From an uncultured Pseudoflavonifractor sp. (GTDB lineage Bacteria; Bacillota; Clostridia; Oscillospirales; Oscillospiraceae), in assembly GCA_947651395.1 (NCBI GenBank), contig CANSYW010000019.1:1-34325 (forward strand): 34,325 bases of DNA, read 5' to 3'. Below, one piece after another: positions 1 to 7,080 of this stretch (position 1 is its first letter; each line of letters begins with the position of its first letter). Made by a program: the position numbers and the translations under genes. Below the pieces are notes generated by a model. That model was not told where the DNA came from, made no database searches, and was given only the letters and a program-made list of their open reading frames with translations.

Positions 1-68
1 AATTTCCCGCCCCTGGCATGCGCGGGGGCCCCCACCAGGGGCCCCCCCAGCGCGCCGCGTCTCTTCCT

Positions 69-104
69 AAAAAACCCGCGGGCCCGGCCCGTTGGCCGGC
101 CGCC
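69..104 (-). terminator. Putative terminator after the hpf operon
   Basis: Read on the minus strand, a GC-rich inverted repeat (GGCCGGCC, short loop, GGCCGGGC with one bulge) is followed by GCGGG and then six T residues (plus-strand A at 69-74). It lies directly downstream of the small membrane protein gene, where a rho-independent terminator is expected. The stem is imperfect and the CCCGCGGG next to it is itself palindromic, so the exact fold is uncertain. Nothing else could be assigned in positions 1-117. Confidence 0.5.
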
Positions 105-117
105 TCTTTTTGTGGTT

Positions 118-303
118 TTATTTCTTCGGGGCTGTGGAACGAGCCAGAAGTACCACTCCGGTCAGCAACCCCAGAAAGAGGATAAGGCGGGCGATCTGGA
201 GGGGGTGGGGGGCCTCCCAGCCGCTCATAAGACGGGTGAAAAAGACCAGAGAACCCAGCAGACAGAGGGCGCTGCAGAGGGCATAAATCTTTTGCCCCGT
301 CAT
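118..303 (-). CDS. Small two-helix membrane protein of unknown function
   Basis: This 61-residue protein has two hydrophobic segments (about residues 7-24 and 38-55) separated by a short polar stretch, and a Lys-rich end, so it is probably an integral membrane miniprotein with two transmembrane helices. I do not recognise a family. The ATG begins only two bases after the hpf stop codon, and a GAGGAC sequence inside the hpf end could act as ribosome-binding site, so it looks translationally coupled to hpf and co-transcribed with it. A terminator-like hairpin follows. An overlapping plus-strand frame exists but has no comparable context. It is fairly likely to be a real gene because of position and hydrophobic pattern; its function is not inferable. 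Confidence 0.6.
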   Translation of the reverse strand: MTGQKIYALCSALCLLGSLVFFTRLMSGWEAPHPLQIARLILFLGLLTGVVLLARSTAPKK

Positions 304-305
304 TC

Positions 306-845
306 TCAGCCGTCGTCCTCAATGAGGCCGTAGCCGCCGTTGGCCCGCTTATAGACCACGGCAAAGGCGCCCCGGGCATCCTCATTTTTAAAGGCAAAGA
401 AGGTGTGGCCCAGCAGATTCATCTGGAGCACCGCCTCCTCCACCGTCATGGGCTTGATGGGGAACCGCTTGGTGCGCACCACGTCGTATTCCTCCTCGGG
501 CTCTTCGGGGACAAAGGAGGTGTCCTCCTCGGCGGCACGGACAAAGGCGTCCTTGCGCAGACGCTTTTCCAGCCGGGCCTTGTTCTTGCGCAGCTGACGC
601 TCAATGTCGGCCACGGCGGTGTCGATGGAGGCGAACATATCGGCGGTGCTCTCGGCGGCCCGAAGGATGGTGCCGCCTGAGCGGACGGTGACTTCCACGT
701 TATTGCGCCCCTTCTCGACGCTGAACACGACGGAAGCTTCGGCCTCCGTTTGGAAATAGCGATCCAGCTTGCCCACCTTTTTCTCGGCGTATTCGTGGAC
801 TTTTTTGGGCAGAGAAACCTTTTTGTCAGTGAACGTAAACTTCAT
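306..845 (-). CDS. hpf: Ribosome hibernation-promoting factor, long form
   Basis: HPF binds the 30S decoding region and, in its long form, dimerises 70S ribosomes into inactive 100S particles in stationary phase or stress. The 179-residue length fits the long form: an N-terminal HPF/RaiA domain (about residues 1-100, beginning MKFTFTDKKVSLPKKVHEYA, with the basic helix RQLRKNKARLEKRLRKD), an acidic linker (about 106-120), and a C-terminal dimerisation domain (about 123-178, RTKRFPIKPMTVEEA...LLGHTFFAF). The ribosome-binding site AGGAG lies just upstream of the ATG. The gene is followed at two bases by a small membrane protein. The 350-base region upstream holds its promoter and a divergent small RNA candidate. 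Confidence 0.95.
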   Translation of the reverse strand: MKFTFTDKKVSLPKKVHEYAEKKVGKLDRYFQTEAEASVVFSVEKGRNNVEVTVRSGGTILRAAESTADMFASIDTAVADIERQLRKNKARLEKRLRKDAFVRAAEEDTSFVPEEPEEEYDVVRTKRFPIKPMTVEEAVLQMNLLGHTFFAFKNEDARGAFAVVYKRANGGYGLIEDDG

Positions 846-909
846 GACCTGTCAGCTCCTTTCGCCTCAGGGGCGGTATCTTTCGGAGGGGGACATCCCC
901 TCTGAAACT

Positions 910-938
910 ATTATACCGCAAGTTTACCAAAAAGTCAT
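910..938 (-). promoter_or_regulatory. Candidate hpf promoter
   Basis: On the minus strand TATAAT (910-915) is preceded at 17 bases by ATGACT (933-938), which keeps the TGAC core of the consensus -35. It lies about 65 bases upstream of the hpf ATG. The -10 is perfect and the -35 is moderate. Confidence 0.5.
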
Positions 939-1057
939 CTGTTTTTTGAGAAAAATTGTAGAAAATATAAACCCCTGGAGGGGCGGCGGGGGCGGCCCGA
1001 ATTCAGGGCGTGGAGAGGGCCGGCAGCCCCGGCGGCATAAAACGACAAAAGTAGTGT

Positions 1058-1086
1058 TTGACATATTTTGGAATTTATGACATAAT
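1058..1086 (+). promoter_or_regulatory. Strong sigma-A promoter with no coding gene downstream
   Basis: A perfect -35 TTGACA (1058-1063), a 17-base spacer and CATAAT (1081-1086) form one of the best promoters in the window. It points away from hpf and toward the 3' end of htrA, which is on the opposite strand. The only thing between it and a terminator at 1166-1197 is about 105 bases without a supportable ORF. Confidence 0.8.
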
Positions 1087-1092
1087 AAAGGC

Positions 1093-1197
1093 GTGGTTTG
1101 AAGGGCCGGGTCATCCCGGTCGGTCAGTACCCATGTTCATTCCATTCTCCCCATACCGCGCGATTGGGCGTCCCAGCCGTTGGGACGCCCGCTTTTT
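1093..1197 (+). ncRNA. Candidate small RNA gene (~105 nt), unassigned
   Basis: The stretch lies between a strong promoter (1058-1086) and an intrinsic terminator (1166-1197), in the gap between two minus-strand genes, hpf and htrA. The predicted transcript starts near 1093. A 5' hairpin CCGGG-TCAT-CCCGG (1106-1119) is followed by an apparently unpaired pyrimidine-rich segment with TCTCCCC (1146-1152), then the terminator stem. One ATG at about 1132 opens a frame that reads through the terminator stem and has no ribosome-binding site, so coding is unlikely. I could not match it to 6S, SRP, tmRNA or RNase P RNA. The exposed C-rich segment resembles the Shine-Dalgarno-pairing seeds of known Gram-positive sRNAs; that role is inference. 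Confidence 0.6.
1166..1197 (+). terminator. Rho-independent terminator of the small RNA
   Basis: A perfect 10-bp stem GGGCGTCCCA (1166-1175) / TGGGACGCCC (1181-1190), with a 5-base loop, is followed by GC and five T. The U-tract is on the plus strand only; the minus strand past the htrA stop has no T run, so it serves the plus-strand transcript best. The tract overlaps the htrA stop codon. Confidence 0.85.
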
Positions 1198-2527
1198 ATT
1201 CGGCGTCTCCCTTGGGGCCCAGGGTGACGGCGGCCCAGCGGAGCTTGTCGCCCCGGAGGAGCTGGAGCATCATGAGATCCCCGGGGAGAAGCCCTTCCTT
1301 GGCGGCGCTGAGCTCTTCCGTGGAGGTGACGGCCCGGCCGCCGGCCCGGACGATCACATCCCCGGGGAGGAGACCTTGGGCAAAGGCGTCGGTGTCCTCC
1401 TCCACCTCCACGATAAGGGCGCCCATGGGCGCGGGGGTGGGGAGGGATGCGTCATAGGCGTTTTGGACCCGGATCCCCAGCATGGGTTGGCCCAGATATT
1501 CTCCCAATGCCATGAGCTGCTCCGCCACCGGCTTGACCAGGGCGGTGGGGATGGCAAAGCCCAGGGCCTCAATGGGCTGGAGAGGGGAGGCCATCTTCAT
1601 GTTGGTGATACCCACCACCTGGCCCCCGGCGTTGACCAGGGCCCCGCCGGAGTTGCCGGGATTGAGGGCGGCAGTGGTTTGGATGAGGGTCATAGTGCCC
1701 TGCTGGGTGGAGAGATCCCGGTCAATGGCGGAGATGATCCCGTCGGTCATGGTGCCCCGGAGCTCCTCGCCCAGAGGGTTGCCGATGGCGTAGGCGCTCT
1801 CCCCCACGGTGAGGGAGTCGGAGCTGCCGAACTGGGCGGGGGTGAGAGGGGCTTCGGGCTGCGTTTTCAGCACAGCCAGGTCGGTGCCGGCGTCATAGCC
1901 GGCCAGAAGGGCCTCCAGCCGCTGACCGTCGGAGAAGAGGATCTCCAGGCGGGTGCCGCCGGCGATGACGTGGGCGTTGGTGATGATGTAGCCGTCGGAG
2001 GACATGACCACCCCGGTCCCCAGAGAGGTGCCCTCCTGGGTATAGGCGCGGATGCCTACGATGGCGGGGCTCACCTGTTGATAGATCTCCTGGGGGGTGA
2101 GGCTTTCGCCGGTGGAGGCGGCCAGGGGGAGGGAGCGGCGTTCCGGAGCGGCGGGGGGAACGGAGGTGTAGGGCAGCTCCTGAGGCCAGTCCCACCACAC
2201 CGGAAGCTCCGGTATGAGAGCGCCCCAGGGCAAAGTGAAGTCGGAGAGCCGGTCGCCCAGACTCAGCCGGTAGCACAGCCCTGCGCCGGACAGGAGCAGG
2301 ATCAGGCACAAAGACAGGGCGAAGCCCCGGAGCGCGCCCCGCTTCATCCTGGCCCGGGAGGGCCGGGGACGGCGGAAATCAGGGGTGCGGGGGGAGGGGG
2401 TCTGGGTCTGGCGGGTCTTCTCCCCAGGGAGAGACCCATAGGGGCCTGGGGCGGGAGTGGGCCGCCAGTCGGGGTGGCCCTCTTCCGGAGTCACAGAGGA
2501 GGGGATATGATAATGATCCCGGCGCAT
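1196..2527 (-). CDS. htrA: HtrA/DegP-family membrane-anchored serine protease
   Basis: This is a quality-control protease of the cell surface that degrades misfolded exported proteins. The 443-residue protein has a proline-rich cytoplasmic N-terminus (1-60), one transmembrane anchor (about 66-86), a linker, a trypsin-like domain (about 140-335) and a C-terminal PDZ domain (about 345-435). The catalytic triad is visible: His186 in TNAHV, Asp216 in GTDLAVLK, and Ser293 in NPGNSGGAL. The ATG is preceded by AAAGGAG. It follows the sensor kinase by 32 bases on the same strand, so it is probably in one operon with the two-component genes, as in CssRS-controlled htrA of Bacillus; the regulatory parallel is inference. 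Confidence 0.95.
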   Translation of the reverse strand: MRRDHYHIPSSVTPEEGHPDWRPTPAPGPYGSLPGEKTRQTQTPSPRTPDFRRPRPSRARMKRGALRGFALSLCLILLLSGAGLCYRLSLGDRLSDFTLPWGALIPELPVWWDWPQELPYTSVPPAAPERRSLPLAASTGESLTPQEIYQQVSPAIVGIRAYTQEGTSLGTGVVMSSDGYIITNAHVIAGGTRLEILFSDGQRLEALLAGYDAGTDLAVLKTQPEAPLTPAQFGSSDSLTVGESAYAIGNPLGEELRGTMTDGIISAIDRDLSTQQGTMTLIQTTAALNPGNSGGALVNAGGQVVGITNMKMASPLQPIEALGFAIPTALVKPVAEQLMALGEYLGQPMLGIRVQNAYDASLPTPAPMGALIVEVEEDTDAFAQGLLPGDVIVRAGGRAVTSTEELSAAKEGLLPGDLMMLQLLRGDKLRWAAVTLGPKGDAE

Positions 2528-2559
2528 GGCGGTTTCTCCTTTCCGAATGGGTGAATGGC

Positions 2560-4005
2560 TCAGGCCAGGGTGAGGGTAAAGGTAAAGGTGGTCACGCGGT
2601 CCTCGCTGGTGACCGAGATGGTCTCCTTGTGGTTGTCGATGATGGCTTTGACGATATAGAGGCCAAGCCCCACCCCGTCCCGATCCTCGCTGCGGGAACG
2701 GTCTGTCTTGTGAAAGCGGTCAAAGATCTGGGCCAGCTCCTGAGGGGGGATGGTCTCTCCCGTGTCGGAGAGCGACACCAGGGCCTTTTCTCCCTTGATC
2801 TGGATGGCCAGCCCCAGGGTGGAGCCGGGGTCGGCAAACTTGATGGCGTTGTCCAGCAGGTTATAACACACCTGGGTGATGGCGTCGGGATCGCCCCAGA
2901 CGGTGACCGGCTCCTCGGGAAGCTGGGTGGCCACGTCCAGATTTCTGCCGTTGATCTTTCCCTCCAGACTCACCAGCACCCGCAAAAGCAGCTCGCTGAC
3001 GTCGAAGCGCTCCTGGGCGGTGATATTCTCGCCGGACTGGAGCCGGGAGAGATCCAGCATCCGCCGCACCAGACGGCTGAGCCGCCTGGTCTCCGAGGAG
3101 ATGGTCTTAAGGGCGGCGATCTCTTTTTCCGGTGGGACGGTGCCGTCCAGAATGCCGTCGGCAAAGCCGGCGATGGTGGTCATGGGAGTTTTGAGCTCGT
3201 GGGAGACGTTGGCGATAAACTCGCTGCGCTGATGCTCGCTCTTGGCCAGAGAGTCGGCCATGGCGTTAAAGGATTCGGCCAGTTCGCCCACCTCGTCCCT
3301 GCGATTCTCGCACCCCTCCACCCGGACGTCAAATTCTCCCCGGCCAAAGCGGCGGGCGGCGTCTGCCATGTCCTTCAAGGGCTTGGTCAGCCGCAGGGAG
3401 GTGATGGAACTCAGGGCGGAGGCCAGCAGGAACACGATGCCGGCGGCCAGGATAAAGATGGAGGCAAAATCCCGCCACAGCTGAGTGAGACTGGAGCTCT
3501 CGTTGACCACAAAGACCACGCCCCGGAGGTAGGTCTGTCCGGTGATGCGGGAGCGTTGAAGGATGGGGGTGGCCACCACATAGGACTTTGCCGCCACCAG
3601 TCCGCCCAGGTCGGTGACACGGGCGTAGCCCTCAGTACCGGTGGCGGCCTCGATCACGTCGGCGGGAATATTGCCCACCAGCAGGGAATTGGTGCCCTGG
3701 CTGGCGGCGGAGACGGCGAAGGCGATCTCGCCGTTGTTTTCCGCCAGGATGATGGTGGAGCCTGAAATGCTGGACAGGGAGGAGACATAGAGCTGATAGG
3801 CCCCCTCCTGGACGCTGGAGCCCAGGGTGGAGAGATAGGCGCTGGTGAAGGAGGCGATGTGGCTGGCGTTGTTCTCCATGGTCTGGCGCTTATCCGCCAT
3901 GACATACTGGTAGCTCAGACCCGCAAAGGCGCCGCCCAGCAGGAGAAAGGACAGGAAGATCATGCCGGCCATCATGGTGAACTGTCGCCGGTAGAGGCTT
4001 TTCAC
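2560..4005 (-). CDS. Membrane sensor histidine kinase with HAMP domain
   Basis: The 481-residue protein is a classic sensor kinase: TM1 (about 11-33), an extracellular sensing region (about 34-180), TM2 (about 181-203), HAMP (about 204-256), and HisKA with the H-box NVSHELKTPM (phospho-accepting His269). The HATPase domain carries the N-box NLLDNAIKF (Asn386), G1 DTGE and G2 GVGLGL. It autophosphorylates and passes the phosphate to the partner regulator encoded directly upstream; the ATG overlaps the regulator's stop codon by four bases. The extracellular region resembles no sensor I recognise. With htrA next in the operon, a role in sensing envelope or secretion stress is a reasonable inference. 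Confidence 0.93.
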   Translation of the reverse strand: MKSLYRRQFTMMAGMIFLSFLLLGGAFAGLSYQYVMADKRQTMENNASHIASFTSAYLSTLGSSVQEGAYQLYVSSLSSISGSTIILAENNGEIAFAVSAASQGTNSLLVGNIPADVIEAATGTEGYARVTDLGGLVAAKSYVVATPILQRSRITGQTYLRGVVFVVNESSSLTQLWRDFASIFILAAGIVFLLASALSSITSLRLTKPLKDMADAARRFGRGEFDVRVEGCENRRDEVGELAESFNAMADSLAKSEHQRSEFIANVSHELKTPMTTIAGFADGILDGTVPPEKEIAALKTISSETRRLSRLVRRMLDLSRLQSGENITAQERFDVSELLLRVLVSLEGKINGRNLDVATQLPEEPVTVWGDPDAITQVCYNLLDNAIKFADPGSTLGLAIQIKGEKALVSLSDTGETIPPQELAQIFDRFHKTDRSRSEDRDGVGLGLYIVKAIIDNHKETISVTSEDRVTTFTFTLTLA

Positions 4006-4694
4006 GCTGCCGTCACCTCAAATTTATACCCCACGCCCCAGACGGTTTTCAGGCTCCACTTGTCGCTGATCCCCTCCAGCTTTTCCCGCAGACGCTTGAT
4101 GTGCACGTCCACGGTGCGGGAGTCGCCGAAGTAGTCGAAGCCCCAGACCTCGTCCAGAAGCTGGTTGCGGGTGAATACCCGGTTGGGGGAGGAGGCCAGG
4201 TGATAGAGAAGCTCCAGCTCCTTGGGCGGAGTGTCCACCCGCTTGCCGTCCACCAGCAGCTCATAGGCGTCCAGGTTGATGGTGAGCTTGTCAAAGGAGA
4301 GCTTTTTTGCCCCGGCACTCTCCTCCTCGCCCCCCACCCGGCGCAGAACGGCGTGGATACGGGCCAGGACCTCCTTGGTCTCAAAGGGTTTGACGATGTA
4401 GTCGTCGGCCCCCTGCTCCAGACCGGTGACCTTGTCGGAGGTCTCCCCTTTGGCGGTGAGCATGATCACGGGGGTCCTGCTCTCGGCGCGGATCTTTTTC
4501 AGCACGGACCAGCCGTCCATGACGGGAAGCATGATGTCCAGCAGGACCAGGTCGGGGAGGAAGGAGCGGAAAAGCTCCACCGCTTTGCCGCCGTCGGGGG
4601 CGATCTGAATTTCATAGCCCTCCCGCTCCAGGTAGAGGTGGAGCAGCTCGGCGATGTTGCTGTCATCTTCCACGATGAGGATCTTTTGTGCCAT
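4002..4694 (-). CDS. OmpR/PhoB-family response regulator
   Basis: This 230-residue transcription factor has an N-terminal receiver domain (about 1-120) with the acidic pair Asp10/Asp11, phospho-acceptor Asp53 (LLDIMLP), Thr80 and Lys102 (VKPF). A C-terminal winged-helix DNA-binding domain (about 130-228) has PKELELLYHLAS and the recognition-helix region DSRTVDVHIKRLREKL. It is the first gene of an operon with the sensor kinase (4-base ATGA overlap) and htrA. The promoter TATAAT lies 36 bases upstream. Its targets cannot be read from the window, although autoregulation of the operon would be typical. Confidence 0.95.
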   Translation of the reverse strand: MAQKILIVEDDSNIAELLHLYLEREGYEIQIAPDGGKAVELFRSFLPDLVLLDIMLPVMDGWSVLKKIRAESRTPVIMLTAKGETSDKVTGLEQGADDYIVKPFETKEVLARIHAVLRRVGGEEESAGAKKLSFDKLTINLDAYELLVDGKRVDTPPKELELLYHLASSPNRVFTRNQLLDEVWGFDYFGDSRTVDVHIKRLREKLEGISDKWSLKTVWGVGYKFEVTAA

Positions 4695-4729
4695 GGTGGA
4701 TTTCTCCCTTCTGCCTTAACTTATTTCCT

Positions 4730-4758
4730 ATTATACAACGTTTTTGCTTCCTTTTCGA
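4730..4758 (-). promoter_or_regulatory. Promoter of the two-component/htrA operon
   Basis: On the minus strand TCGAAA (4753-4758), 17 bases and TATAAT (4730-4735) precede the response regulator gene. The -10 is perfect; the -35 keeps four of six consensus bases. Confidence 0.65.
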
Positions 4759-4780
4759 TGAATGAACTGTGAATTTTCCC

Positions 4781-5950
4781 TCAGCAGGTGTAGGGGTGAT
4801 CCACCTGCACCACCGTGAGATATTTGGGATCCTTTTCCCTGGCCAGGCGGGCGAGCTCACGGCGAACCTCGTCATCGGAGAGGGGACAGCTGCGGGGGAC
4901 CACCACGTCGAAGATGAGATTGGTGTGGCTGGGGCCCTCCGTCATGCGGAAATCGTGGAGGGTCATGGCGGGGTCGAGCTGTTGGGCCAGGGAGAGGATG
5001 TCTGCCCGGATGGCGTTGATGTGCTCGTCGTCGGTGACAATGGGATCCATATGTATGGTGGCGATGAGACGGAATTTTTCCGCCAGCTCCCGCTCCACAT
5101 TGTCGATGACGTCGTGGGTGGCGGCCATGTCGGCGTCGATGGACACCTCGGCGTGGAGGGAGGCCATCACATGGCCGGGACCATAGTCGTGGACCATCAG
5201 ATCGTGGACCCCGGCGATCTCCGGATGGCTGAGCACGGTTTGACGGATGCCCTCCACCAGCTCGGGGTCGGGGGCCTTACCCAGCAGGGGATCCACGGTG
5301 TCCTTGGCGGCCTCCCAGCCGGCCCGGAGGACGAAGGCGGCGACCACAACGCCTACCCAGCCGTCGATGGACACCTGGGCAAAGTGGCCCACCAACAGGC
5401 CCAGCAGCACCGCTCCGGTGGCCACGCAGTCCGAGAGGGAATCGGCGGCGGTAGCGGCCATGGCCGCCGAGGAGATGCGGCGGCTCAGCTTTTTGTTGAA
5501 CAGATACATCCACAGCTTGACCGCGATGGAGGCGCACAGGATGCCCACGGACAGCCAGGAGAAGCGGACGGCCTCGGGGTGGAGGATCTTTTCCAGGGCT
5601 CCCTTGGCCAGCTCCACCCCTACCAGGAGAATGGCTGCTGAGACGGCCAGACCTGCCAGGTACTCCATCCGTCCGTGACCGTAGGGGTGATCCTCGTCGG
5701 CAGCCTGTCCCGCCAGACGGAAACCCACCAGAGTCACCAGGGAGGAGGCTGCGTCGGAGAGGTTATTGAAGGCGTCGGCGGTCACCGAGACGGCCCCGGT
5801 GAGGAGTCCGGCGATAAACTTGCCCGCGCACAGCAGGATGTTGAGCACGATGCCCGTGGCCCCGGAGAGGGTGCCGTAGCGTTCCCGCACCTCGGGGGAT
5901 TGGGTGTCCTGATAGTCGCGCACGAAGTGGCGCAGAAGCAGTTCGGTCAA
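4781..5950 (-). CDS. Cation diffusion facilitator, probably Mn2+-type exporter
   Basis: A proton-coupled divalent metal exporter of the CDF family. The 389-residue protein has six predicted transmembrane helices in its first 210 residues, the conserved DEDHPYGHGRMEYLAGL segment after TM2, and a long cytoplasmic metal-sensing domain. The transport-site pairs are Asn62/Asp66 in TM2 and Asp170/Asp174 in TM5. Zn/Cd CDFs have His in the first TM5 position (FieF: D-D-H-D); an N-D-D-D tetrad is what Mn exporters such as MntE are reported to have, so Mn2+ is the favoured substrate. The start is TTG, chosen because AAGGGG lies eight bases upstream and no better start is near; a consensus promoter lies just above. 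Confidence 0.9.
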   Translation of the reverse strand: MTELLLRHFVRDYQDTQSPEVRERYGTLSGATGIVLNILLCAGKFIAGLLTGAVSVTADAFNNLSDAASSLVTLVGFRLAGQAADEDHPYGHGRMEYLAGLAVSAAILLVGVELAKGALEKILHPEAVRFSWLSVGILCASIAVKLWMYLFNKKLSRRISSAAMAATAADSLSDCVATGAVLLGLLVGHFAQVSIDGWVGVVVAAFVLRAGWEAAKDTVDPLLGKAPDPELVEGIRQTVLSHPEIAGVHDLMVHDYGPGHVMASLHAEVSIDADMAATHDVIDNVERELAEKFRLIATIHMDPIVTDDEHINAIRADILSLAQQLDPAMTLHDFRMTEGPSHTNLIFDVVVPRSCPLSDDEVRRELARLAREKDPKYLTVVQVDHPYTC

Positions 5951-5982
5951 GAAAAACGCCCCTTTTCAAAATATTAGGATAT

Positions 5983-6011
5983 ATTATCTCACGGATCGGT
6001 ACGGCAGTCAA
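5983..6011 (-). promoter_or_regulatory. Promoter of the CDF exporter gene
   Basis: On the minus strand TTGACT (6006-6011), a 17-base spacer and GATAAT (5983-5988) lie about 33 bases upstream of the TTG start. No metalloregulator site was recognised. Confidence 0.7.
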
Positions 6012-6027
6012 CGGGAAACACGCGGAA

Positions 6028-6059
6028 AGAGGGCCGCTCCGGATATGGGAGCGGCCTCT
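6028..6059 (-). terminator. Hairpin terminator after the orphan kinase-like gene
   Basis: GGCCGCTCC (6032-6040) and GGAGCGGCC (6048-6056) form a perfect 9-bp stem with a 7-base loop, extended by an AGA/TCT pair around one bulged G. It lies immediately downstream of the minus-strand gene ending at 6062. The minus-strand tail is CTCTTTCC, a weak U-tract. Confidence 0.6.
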
Positions 6060-6061
6060 GG

Positions 6062-6838
6062 TCATTCTATATTTTCAGGCAGGAAGTGCTCCGGGGGGAG
6101 CAGAGGGGAGAGCTCCACCATCAGAGGGGAAAATCCGCCAGTGGGGTCACGGGGGATGCCGGGCGATTTCACGAGGTTCTCTCCGGAGGGTCTGCGCAGA
6201 GGAAGGGAGAGCACCGTGGACAGTCCGCCCCCTGTTTGCTCGTGTCGGGTGAGCAGGCCTCCGTGGAGCCGGGCGGCCTGCTGGGCCACCTGTAGTCCCA
6301 GCCCCAGTCCGCCCGGGCGCTTGAGGAAGGGATCCTCCTCTTCGCGGGAGGAGAGGGGCATGCCGGGGCCGTTGTCGGACACCGTGAGCAGGATCTGCTC
6401 CTCCTTCAGGGCCATTCGCAGTCCCACCCTGCCTCCGGCACCCACGGCCTGAAAGGCGTTGGTGAGCAGGTTCAGCAGCGCCCGCTCCAGAAGAAGGGGA
6501 TCGGCCACAGTCACAAGGCTCTCCCGATCCAGCTTCCAGGAGAAGTCGATCTTCAGACCGGCGTGCAGCAGCTCCAGATCCTGACCCAGGCGACGGCACA
6601 GCGCGGCAAGATCCATGACCTGGGGATAGAAGGGGACATCCTCAGTCTGGGTGAGCTCCAGATGCTGGATGATGCGCATGAGCCGGTAGAGTGATTGGTT
6701 TGCGATGGCCAGACAGTCCATATCCCGCCTGGAGCCCTTCTCCCGGACCAGGGCGGTGAGCAGATGGTCGGCGGAGAGGAGGGTATTGACCTGTTCCCGC
6801 AACTCCCGCAGCAAATTTTGTCCGATCTTGTCGTCCAT
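6062..6838 (-). CDS. Orphan cytoplasmic histidine-kinase-like ATPase lacking the H-box His
   Basis: The 258-residue protein has no signal peptide, membrane helix or sensor domain. Its C-terminal half is a clear HATPase_c fold: N-box ERALLNLLTNAFQ, G1 DNGPGM, G2 GGLGLGL and a final G-box. The N-terminal helix LRELREQVNTL aligns with the H-box SHELRTPLNAI of HisKA domains, but Arg11 stands where the phospho-accepting histidine should be. It may thus be a pseudokinase, an ATP-binding regulator, or use another residue. No response regulator is adjacent. It has its own promoter (6884-6912) and a strong ribosome-binding region (GGAGG, AGGGAGGG), so it appears to be expressed and intact. Confidence 0.8.
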   Translation of the reverse strand: MDDKIGQNLLRELREQVNTLLSADHLLTALVREKGSRRDMDCLAIANQSLYRLMRIIQHLELTQTEDVPFYPQVMDLAALCRRLGQDLELLHAGLKIDFSWKLDRESLVTVADPLLLERALLNLLTNAFQAVGAGGRVGLRMALKEEQILLTVSDNGPGMPLSSREEEDPFLKRPGGLGLGLQVAQQAARLHGGLLTRHEQTGGGLSTVLSLPLRRPSGENLVKSPGIPRDPTGGFSPLMVELSPLLPPEHFLPENIE

Positions 6839-6883
6839 GGACGTCCCTCCCTTTCCTCCAGTTTACGCAGATAGGCTTTTAAA

Positions 6884-6912
6884 AGTATACCAAAATATGG
6901 GCGGGGCAACAA
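6884..6912 (-). promoter_or_regulatory. Promoter of the orphan kinase-like gene
   Basis: On the minus strand TTGTTG (6907-6912), 17 bases and TATACT (6884-6889), with TGG directly before the -10 (extended -10), lie about 46 bases upstream of the ATG. Confidence 0.65.
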
Positions 6913-7006
6913 CACCTTTTGCGAAAAATGTCGGTTCTTGTCGAAAACGTAGAATAGGGTGAAAAAAATCTGTAAAAAATTTCCCCGGAATCAGCAAAAT
7001 TCCCCT

Positions 7007-7034
7007 TTGCAAACAGAGGGAATTGAGATATAAT
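7007..7034 (+). promoter_or_regulatory. gap promoter
   Basis: TTGCAA (7007-7012), a 16-base spacer and a perfect TATAAT (7029-7034) precede gap, giving a leader of about 40 bases. No CggR-type operator was recognised. Confidence 0.75.
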
Positions 7035-7080
7035 GAAGATTGCAAACCATTGTTAATACTATCACAAAGGAGTAATGAAC

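Noticed and set aside
1093-1197. Assignment of the small RNA candidate to a known class (raiA motif, 6S, SRP RNA)
   Set aside because: Nearness to hpf/raiA is suggestive, but size and visible structure do not let me assign it to a named class without a covariance search.
1058-2554. A 498-codon plus-strand open frame opposite htrA
   Set aside because: It is Gly/Pro/His-rich, has no ribosome-binding site and mirrors the complete htrA gene with its catalytic triad; GC-rich DNA gives long antisense frames.
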